From the NCBI RefSeq assembly GCF_041381155.1, contig NC_091137.1, positions 15,185,765-15,249,764 of the forward strand: a stretch of 64,000 bases of DNA, given 5' to 3'. The first letter of the stretch is position 1. Every line of letters begins with the position of its first letter. The notes under the pieces were generated by a model. That model saw only the letters and a list, made by a program, of their open reading frames with translations, was not told the origin of the DNA and did no database searches. Positions 58,501 through 64,000 of this stretch are shown here, piece after piece. The DNA is from Argopecten irradians (taxonomy: Eukaryota > Mollusca > Bivalvia > Pectinida > Pectinidae). The translations under genes and the position numbers were made by a program.

Positions 58501-61500
58501 ACCGGAAGTTGCAAGAACTCAACTCTTTCGCGCCAAATAATTGGCTGTTGCATCAAATGATATTTTTCACTATACAAATGTATAACTTTTATTTTCATAC
58601 TTTATTTTTCACCTTTTTTTCTTTTGATAACGGGAATGACTATATTAAATGTAAATATAAGCATTGGTTGTCATATTTTTGACATGCATTGGTGTGTAAC
58701 ATACATTGGGTGTTCTAGCATATCTATCATGGTGCGCTAATGCTCACCATTGGCTATGCTAGAAAACCCAATGCATGTCAAAAATATGACAACCAATGCT
58801 TAAATGCAAGCAAAGTTACTGGCATATCATGATCACAAATAATTAGATGACAAGCACAGATCATTAAAACAGAAGTGCTTTAACAATCATAGTCATTGAT
58901 ACAGAACGTCACTACAAATGATGCTCTTTAATCTATTATAGATGATTTCTCTATAACGCAAATATTTGTCCAAAAGGTGACACAAACCTGAGTTTTCTCG
59001 TGTGTGTGAGACCAGGCATGAATCCTCTTCATCTGAATCATCAGACCAGGCTGTCTGTGAGAACATTCAGAAAATGTTGATAGATTTTAGGTCATGTGAT
59101 CTAATAACTAACTAATAAAGTTGCTCAACAATTCATGCTTTAATATAAAGTTTGATGACATCTACATTTGAAGTTATTCAGATAAGATGATGACGTCCAA
59201 GTATGATAGGACAAGATAAATGAGTTTAGCCCCAATCTACCCCTTTAATAACTGGCCCTTCAATAAAACAAATGTAGGGCAAAAGTCGCTCTTGATAAAA
59301 GCCCCTTACGTAAGCCCCTTCTTTATTTTTTGTTTTTTTTTGTTTTTAAATTTTGAAATATTTTATCAAGCCGTTACAGGAATGTTGGTGCTATCAGAAA
59401 AGAGTGTCAAACAAAATACATTGCATGTGCTGTGATCATTTGTATCCTTTGAATTATTGATATCAAAGAAGGATTAACAAAAGATGTACATATATGTTCA
59501 TATAGACATTTGAATGTTATATATAGAAGAAGCCATTAGTGTTTTCTTGATAAGACACCTACTTAACAGGCTAGACACCTACTTAACAGGCTTACAGCTT
59601 GATGTTTGTATAAAGGATTACGTACACTATATATTTAGTAAAGTATGTTCAATTCCAAAATATTTCTATTACATAGTGTCATAATTATTGAAACATAAAA
59701 ATAATTTTATAATTTTATATTTGTTTTCAATCAACCATTAAGTAAGTCAAATAATCCAGTAAATTTCTGCATTTGGCCTTATTTTAACCATATTTTAAAA
59801 ATTAGATTATTTAAAATGAAAATAATTTTTCATTACAAATTTTTTTTTAATATGAAGGGGCTTTTTTCCTCTTTTTCATTAGTATGGAGGGGCTTTTGTC
59901 CTTGGGGCTTATGTCCTAAGAAGCTTTTGTCCTGAGGGGCTTTTGTCCGTAGCGCTAAAGGTCAATCGGGATCAGCATTCATTAACTTAGCACAATCAAA
60001 ACTCTTAATTTCTTCAAACTTTAAAGTCTGATCTTAACATCTTTTTTATTTACAAATAAATAACAAGTTCTGATACATTGAACATGCAGCCAGTCTAAAT
60101 TTTATAATAATTAATGTGTTTAAAATGAGGGCCTGACAGCAATTATTCATACTCGTATTGTTCTTTTGGAGAGATATATACCCTGACGATTCATGCTTAC
60201 CTCATATAATCTTGACTGGAAGGATGCAGTTTTTGAGTTTATATCTCCTACACTATGAGCCTGAACAAACTTGACAAACTCACTGAAATTCAAATCTTCA
60301 ACATTAGCATTTTAATTTGCCTTCAAACTTCAAAAGTTTACATAGTAATAATAATAGAAGCCATGCAAAAGACAATCTCAGGGGAATATCATCATTCATA
60401 GCTTCAACTTGATTATTGTTTCATTGAAAAAATTATCATTTCTCCTCTATCTTTGTGTTTAAATACAAATCTAACTTCCTCATATTACACTACATACACA
60501 TTAACGGTACATAATATCTTAATTTTATAAGTTCTCATTTCTTGTCGCATCTGTTTGGATAGATATATGTGGGTTGTTTATAAAACAATTTAAAGGGACA
60601 ATTCAGTCTAAGAGTACATTAAAATTTGAATTTATATCGGAAACAAACCAGTTTTAATCGAAATTATATTAGTTGGTTTTACTGTGATATGCCAGAAAAG
60701 CCCACTGTCAAGAAATGTATATGAAATGTTCAAACTCGCTTGCTGTCCGCCATTACACATTGTGGACGGTCGTCTTGAATGGGGAACCCCGGCCATTGCC
60801 AGTGTAGTCAAGACATTTTGCCTAAAACTACTCAAATTGCTCTTACAGTAGTGTGTTTACGTTATTAGGTGTATGTTTTTGTCTAAATATAATTTCATCA
60901 ACTCCTGAGTGGTTATGCATTGCATTTATTTAAATGTATGTGACTTTGGCTCGGGGTATGGGTATACGTACAACATACATGTTATACCTGCTAAATCGTA
61001 TTGATCAACGATTTAGAATTTCAACGGCATAAATAAAAAATACATAAACAATGTAATGGAATTTGTCACTATTTCTTGTTATATGTTTAATAAGGAATGT
61101 AGAACAATACATTTATGTCATATTTTGCTTCGTGGTTATGTTACAGAATTAGCCTCACTGAATTGTCCCTTTAAGGATATATACACATCTCATATCATAT
61201 TTACTATATTATCATTTTTCCCTGTAAAAGGCAATGTTAGTAGCATTTTATTTATAATGCACATTACAGAGTTTTTTGCTCCTGGCCATTGGGTAGCTGT
61301 TAATCGTTATGTCACGAGTTTGTAAGTGTAACGTCATACAATGCAAAACATTCCTACACAAACTCAGATCGTAACACTTTTACGTACCTACCCACAACCG
61401 CAACTTACTCAGAATACTACATTGAGACACCAGATGCAGAAAAAATGAGATTTTCAGAAATGAATTTTATATCAACACTGTAAATTAGGGACAGCTGTCA

Positions 61501-63385
61501 ATTTTGCAGGGTCCTGTGTGTGCTTGACCTAAGTGACATTTTACAATGAAACAAACATGATTTAAGAAAACAATATCAACTATAGACGTAAACTCAATCA
61601 GGAAGGAATAGAGACAAACAAGAGAAATGTGATTACCACAATGTGTTTATAAGTGAAAACCAAAATTGTGCTTATTATATAAGTGGACACTATTTGACAG
61701 ATGGAACAATTGAAACAAGAGGCCCAAGGGCCTTAACGGTCATCTGACTACCTTGGCAATAGCTGTATAGGAAATTAATTAGATATGGTGTCATGGTTAA
61801 AAAATAAAAGCACTTGGTCATGACCATGTAAGGATCATTTAATGCAAGTTTTAGTTAAACTGCATGGGTAGAACTTCCAGAAGTTCAAAATGTGTTTTCA
61901 AGATGGCATCTTGGTTTTCGGATCAACCCGACAAATAACAACACTTTGTTGGGACAATGTCAATATCCTTAAAATCATTCAGACAAGTTCCAGCATAAGT
62001 TCAAACTATATTTTCAAGATGGCGGGAGTGGTGTCCATCTTGGATTTCAGATCAACATACAATATAAAAACAGTTGGTCACGACCATGACAAGGATCATT
62101 TCATGCAAGTATCAGCTAAATCACACTGGCAGAATTTGAGAAGAAGTTCAAAATTCAAGATTTTAGAATATTTGACCCCCCTGACCTTGATAGTTGGTCA
62201 AGGTCATTCATTTCAATAACTTTGGTAACCCTTCATCACAGCATGGCACAGGCCAAATATGAGTACCCTGGACGTTTTGGTTAGTTAGAAGAAGTCATTC
62301 AAAGATTTTAGCCTATTTGACCCTTGTGAACTTGACAGCAGGTCAAGGTCATTCATTTTCATAAATATGGTAGCCCTTCTTCCCCGCATGTTACAGGTAA
62401 AATATGAGTACTCTGGGCATAATGGTTATTGAGGAGAAGTCATTGAAAGATTTTAGCCTATTTGTCCCCTGTGATCTTGAAAGTAGGTCAAGGTCATTTA
62501 TTTTCACAACTTTGATAGCCCTTCATCCCCGCATGCTACAGGCCAAATATGAGTACTCTGGGCCTTATGGTTATTGAGAAGTGGTTCAAAGATTTTAGCC
62601 TATTTGACACCTGTGACCTGAAAGTAGGTCAAGGTCATTTATTTTCACAACTTTGTTAGCCCTTAATCCCAGCATGATACAGGCCAAATATGAGTACTCT
62701 GGGCCTAATAGTTATTGAGAAGAAGACATTCAAAGATTTCAGCCTATTTGACCCCTGTGACCTTGAAAGTAGGTCAAGGTAATTTATTTTCACAACTTTG
62801 GTAGCTCTACATCCCAGAATGCTACAGGCCAAATATGAGTACTATGGGCCTTATGGTTATTGAGAAGAAGTTGTTTTAATGAAAAGTTTACGCACGGCGG
62901 ACGGTGCATGATGACTATAGGTCATCCTGACCCTTTGGGGCTAGGTGAATACTTTATATAAAACTTTCGTACCTTGGACAGTTCTTGAGTTTTGGGTCTA
63001 GGTGAATACTTTATATAAATCTTTCGTACCTTGGACAGTTCTTGAGTTTTGGGTCTAGGTGAGTTTTGTTTAAATTTGGAGGGGATCTGCCAGAGTCACT
63101 TCTTCTCTGTCTGTCAAGTGAACGTTTTCGTTGGAGTGACAATGATGGTTCTGTGTCAATCTTGCGTACAAAGATACGAAGTAGATGTGTACAAGCGTGG
63201 TAAATCTTGCTTTTCGTGCTGCCACGCTGAAGTAGTACTTTCATAACAGTCTCAATACCTAAAGGCCAAGAATATCACTTGTTATAAACTAGCAACGTCA
63301 TTACCTGTGAGGCAGAAAGTAACTCATTTGTTTCACCATTAATCCCACAAAATTTTTGGTGCATTTCCCTAGAAACAAGTTTTAA
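55429..63385 (-). CDS. SLFNL1: Schlafen-like AlbA_2 protein (SLFNL1-type), spliced; 5' end uncertain
   Basis: Exons on the minus strand at 63385-63305, 63226-63030, 60282-60201, 59054-58988, 57981-57904, 57181-56960, 56378-56278 and 55527-55429 join in phase with GT-AG borders. The Schlafen AlbA_2 fold is a divergent nucleic-acid-binding domain; SLFNL1 is its short member with poorly known function. Evidence: KGGKIYFGISSTVQGVEM is the G-G-x-I-x-x-G-I strand-loop, followed by RDEFRIGVDRMMSDKISP, FDVIYTPV and the C-terminal DGECFYRFGPHTSQL, in the order found in SLFNL1; then a Glu/Leu-rich helix EEEEAFMEEFKQL as in the SLFNL1 coiled-coil tail. The N-terminal part is low complexity and acidic/basic. 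No start codon is securely linked, and the segment just before KGGKIYFG (EFK-type motif and NS) lies in a candidate exon, 57535-57419, that contains stops. Helicase parts of long Schlafens are absent, as expected. Confidence 0.75.
55528..56037. repeat. 29-bp minisatellite made of the next exon's 3' splice site and first bases (minus strand)
   Basis: About 18 copies. On the minus strand a unit reads TTTAATTAACAGGAGATGA followed by TCTTATGATG. The last exon of the Schlafen-like gene begins GAGATGAGAC directly after TTTAATTAACAG, so the copies repeat the acceptor and the first 7 exon bases. Copies farther from the exon are more diverged. Confidence 0.93.
56278..56378 (-). CDS. SLFNL1: SLFNL1-like, AlbA_2 C-terminal exon
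   Basis: Acceptor CATATCTATCTTGCAG, donor GTATGA from 56277; phase 1 in, phase 0 out. Reads EVAVKPVSHGIMHTLKDGEC, then FYRFGPHTSQLTAL. The DGExFxR block is typical of AlbA_2 domains. An upstream acceptor TTAATCTTAG would extend it (YELFAEKHIYLA) but breaks the phase from the preceding exon. Confidence 0.8.
56960..57181 (-). CDS. SLFNL1: SLFNL1-like, AlbA_2 central exon
   Basis: Acceptor TTTGTGTTTGCTCAG, donor GTAAGT from 56959; phase 1 at both ends. Reads KGGKIYFGISSTVQGVEMNR, DDRDEFRIGVDRMMSDKISP, CVLHSMFDVIYTPVVEHDEH. Best conserved part of the protein. Confidence 0.88.
57419..57535 (-). pseudogene. Candidate AlbA_2 exon with in-frame stops
   Basis: 117 bp between TATGTTTAAG and donor GTAGGC, phase 1 in and out, so it would fit between the exons at 57981 and 57181. 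In that frame it begins SEVEFEK, recalling the VEFK motif of AlbA_2, and ends ACLCGLLNSG, recalling VCAFLNSEGG, joining directly to KGGKIYFG. Between these two blocks are three stops (TGA, TAA, TAA), and other frames are open there. Either an exon broken by indels, or an assembly error, or chance resemblance. Confidence 0.4.
57904..57981 (-). CDS. SLFNL1: SLFNL1-like exon
   Basis: Acceptor GATTACAG-type (TTATTACAG), donor GTAAGC from 57903; phase 1 in and out. Reads DITRPVTTIDATHYYGQTTN, then NSFIL. Confidence 0.7.
58656..58803. repeat. Inverted repeat with nested hairpin
   Basis: AAGCATTGGTTGTCATATTT, TTGACATGCATTGG at about 58658 returns inverted as CCAATGCATGTCAAAAATAT, GACAACCAATGCTT at about 58768-58801. 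Between them TCTAGCATATCTATCATGG and GGCTATGCTAGA form a second stem. Lies in an intron of the Schlafen-like gene; probably a small foldback MITE. Confidence 0.8.
58988..59054 (-). CDS. SLFNL1: SLFNL1-like exon, acidic stretch
   Basis: Acceptor GTTCTCACAG, donor GTTTGT from 58987; phase 0 in, phase 1 out. Reads TAWSDDSDEEDSCLVSHTRE, then NS. The SDDSDEEDS run looks like a casein-kinase-2-type acidic segment. Confidence 0.7.
59055..60200. other. Intron of the Schlafen-like gene
   Basis: AT-rich. Contains AAAAGCCCCTTACGTAAGCC at about 59295 and AGGGGCTTTTGTCC repeats at 59890-59950, which are partly inverted copies and may bound a small element of about 650 bp. Confidence 0.4.
60201..60282 (-). 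CDS. SLFNL1: SLFNL1-like exon
   Basis: Acceptor AGATTTGAATTTCAG, donor GTAAGC from 60200; phase 2 in, phase 0 out. Reads EFVKFVQAHSVGDINSKTAS, then FQSRLYE. Confidence 0.72.
60594..61170. mobile_element. TTAA-flanked MITE
   Basis: Flanked by TTAA (60590-60593 and 61171-61174). Inverted ends AGGGACAATTCAGT and ACTGAATTGTCCCT. Same target type as the elements at 26587 and 37143 but different ends. In an intron of the Schlafen-like gene. Confidence 0.8.
61713..62948 (-). mobile_element. Non-autonomous element with AGGTCA-rich core, inverted
   Basis: Starts AAACAAGAGGCCCAAGGGCC, TTAACGGTCATCTGAC (the inverted GGCCTCTTGTTT terminus) and ends ACTATAGGTCATCCTGACCC, TTTGGGGCTAGGT (the inverted hairpin end). 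The core first resembles the 30359 element (AAGATGGC blocks), then about five units near 150 bp with GTAGGTCAAGGTCATTTATT and ACAGGCCAAATATGAGTACT as in 8380. It thus mixes both core types. Confidence 0.8.
62941..63060. repeat. 57-bp tandem duplication of an exon edge and donor
   Basis: Two copies with CTTTCGTACCTTGGACAGTT and CTTGAGTTTTGGGTCTAGGT. On the minus strand each copy contains the last bases of the exon ending at 63030 (coding PKLKNCP) and the donor CCAAG|GTACGAAAG. The copy farther from the exon borders the transposon at 61713-62948. Confidence 0.9.
63030..63226 (-). CDS. SLFNL1: SLFNL1-like exon, basic Ser/Arg-rich region
   Basis: Acceptor GTACTACTTCAG; donor GTACGA from 63029; phase 0 in, phase 2 out. 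Reads RGSTKSKIYHACTHLLRIFV, RKIDTEPSLSLQRKRSLDRQ, RRSDSGRSPPNLNKTHLDPK. A second acceptor, TTTGTACGCAAG before IDTEPSL, keeps the same frame and is an alternative start of the exon. Confidence 0.6.
63305..63385 (-). CDS. SLFNL1: SLFNL1-like exon, most upstream one in phase
   Basis: Acceptor CATATATTTTCAG, donor GTAATG from 63304; 27 codons, phase 0 at both ends. Reads LKLVSREMHQKFCGINGETN, then ELLSASQ. An internal ATG could in principle be the start. Confidence 0.55.
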
Positions 63386-63509
63386 CTGAAAATATATGCA
63401 ATATAATAAAATTGATTCAAACTATATAAAGTGTACATGCAGGTAAATATGATGACTTTTTACAATATCTATAAATAGAGCTTGGAGTTATCACTTGGAA
63501 ATAACTCAC

Positions 63510-63549
63510 CTGGTTTTATTTTGTTTGCTGTTGATTTTTCATGAGACAT
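63510..63549 (-). CDS. Candidate first coding exon of the SLFNL1-like gene
   Basis: ATG at 63549, MSHEKSTANKIKP, donor CCAG|GTGAGT at 63510/63509. It leaves in phase 1 whereas the next exon found needs phase 0, so an exon is missing or this is not coding. Confidence 0.25.
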
Positions 63550-64000
63550 TTGCACTGAGGTAAGAATTTATGTAAGTATTACATTTTCGCCAAAGTAAAT
63601 TTTTCAAAGTGAAAAAATTCAGAAGAAAGTTATTGTCATCAAAATGGTAGTGAGTGGAATGGTCTAATAAGCAGTAGACTTGTGAATAAAGCAGTAGAGT
63701 TATGTTGCATGATGATGGTAAGATTTGTCGCTGGTTATATCAAGTTTGGAGAGATTACCTTCATGGTGGTAAAATTTGTCTCTAGTCGTATCGTTTTTGA
63801 AGAGAATGTTACACAGACAATTCAGGCATGCCACCAAAGCATTGCTGGAGTCAGACGGAATCATCAGCAACTTGGAAATGACGTCTACAAAAAATCAGAA
63901 AATTAATTTATACTTATGGTTTACCTCCATCCATTTCTTCAACCATAATTCTTCAGTCAAAAGTGATAACTCGGAAAACTTATGCTTTATTTGAGTTCCG
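63550..64000. other. Unassigned sequence at the window edge
   Basis: Short plus-strand open frames (63682-63906, 63776-63994) overlap each other, with ATGATGGTAAGATTTGTCGC partly repeated as ATGGTGGTAAAATTTGTCTC; no splice support seen. Confidence 0.35.

Noticed and set aside
63049..63246. Plus-strand frame MGLGEFCLNLEGICQ
   Set aside because: Antisense of the Ser/Arg-rich exon of the Schlafen-like gene, which has matching splice sites.

Overview
This is a window of an animal nuclear genome, AT-rich, with spliced genes, large introns, many minisatellites and non-autonomous transposons. The repeat families (elements ending in GGCCTCTTGTTT, CGTC-rich 5' ends, AGGTCA-rich tandem cores) and the gene homologies suggest a mollusc, most likely a bivalve. 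That assignment is inference. No bacterial, organellar or viral gene and no CRISPR array was seen.

Four genes can be assembled exon by exon from splice sites and matching phases. (1) Plus strand, 1366-21157: the C-terminal two thirds of a C3G/RAPGEF1-type Rap guanine nucleotide exchange factor, with proline-rich CRK-binding region, RasGEF N-terminal (REM) domain and CDC25 domain; the 5' end lies outside the window. (2) Minus strand, 37774-34722: a complete five-exon gene for a 162-residue Pro/Arg/Tyr-rich protein that I do not recognise. (3) Plus strand, 47113-50522, perhaps with a 5' non-coding exon near 38961-39165: an NmrA-like (NMRAL1-type) protein of 328 residues. (4) Minus strand, about 63385 to 55429: a Schlafen-like AlbA_2 protein resembling SLFNL1, with a C-terminal coiled-coil tail; its first exon is uncertain and one candidate AlbA exon carries stops.

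Layout: 1-21157 RAPGEF1 with four large intronic arrays; 21158-34600 gene-poor, dominated by five tandem arrays and one transposon; 34722-37774 the small minus gene; 39166-47100 intergenic or first-intron sequence ending in a 3.7 kb foldback element; 47113-50522 the NmrA gene; 51700-55300 repeats and unassigned sequence; 55429-63550 the Schlafen-like gene, whose introns hold several transposons.

The most striking pattern is that at least four arrays, and probably more, are built from the edge of an exon together with its own splice site. The RAPGEF1 exon ending at 2237 is followed by about 42 copies of its last 20-odd bases plus 5' splice site; the exon starting at 7471 is preceded by about 100 copies of its 3' splice site plus first codons; the NmrA exon ending at 47629 is followed by about 24 copies of its own edge and donor; the last exon of the Schlafen-like gene is preceded by about 18 copies of its acceptor and first bases. 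A 57-bp two-copy duplication at 62941-63060 looks like an early stage of the same process. This could be called exon-edge minisatellite expansion; I do not know of it as a described class, and it has clear consequences for splicing, which can be checked.
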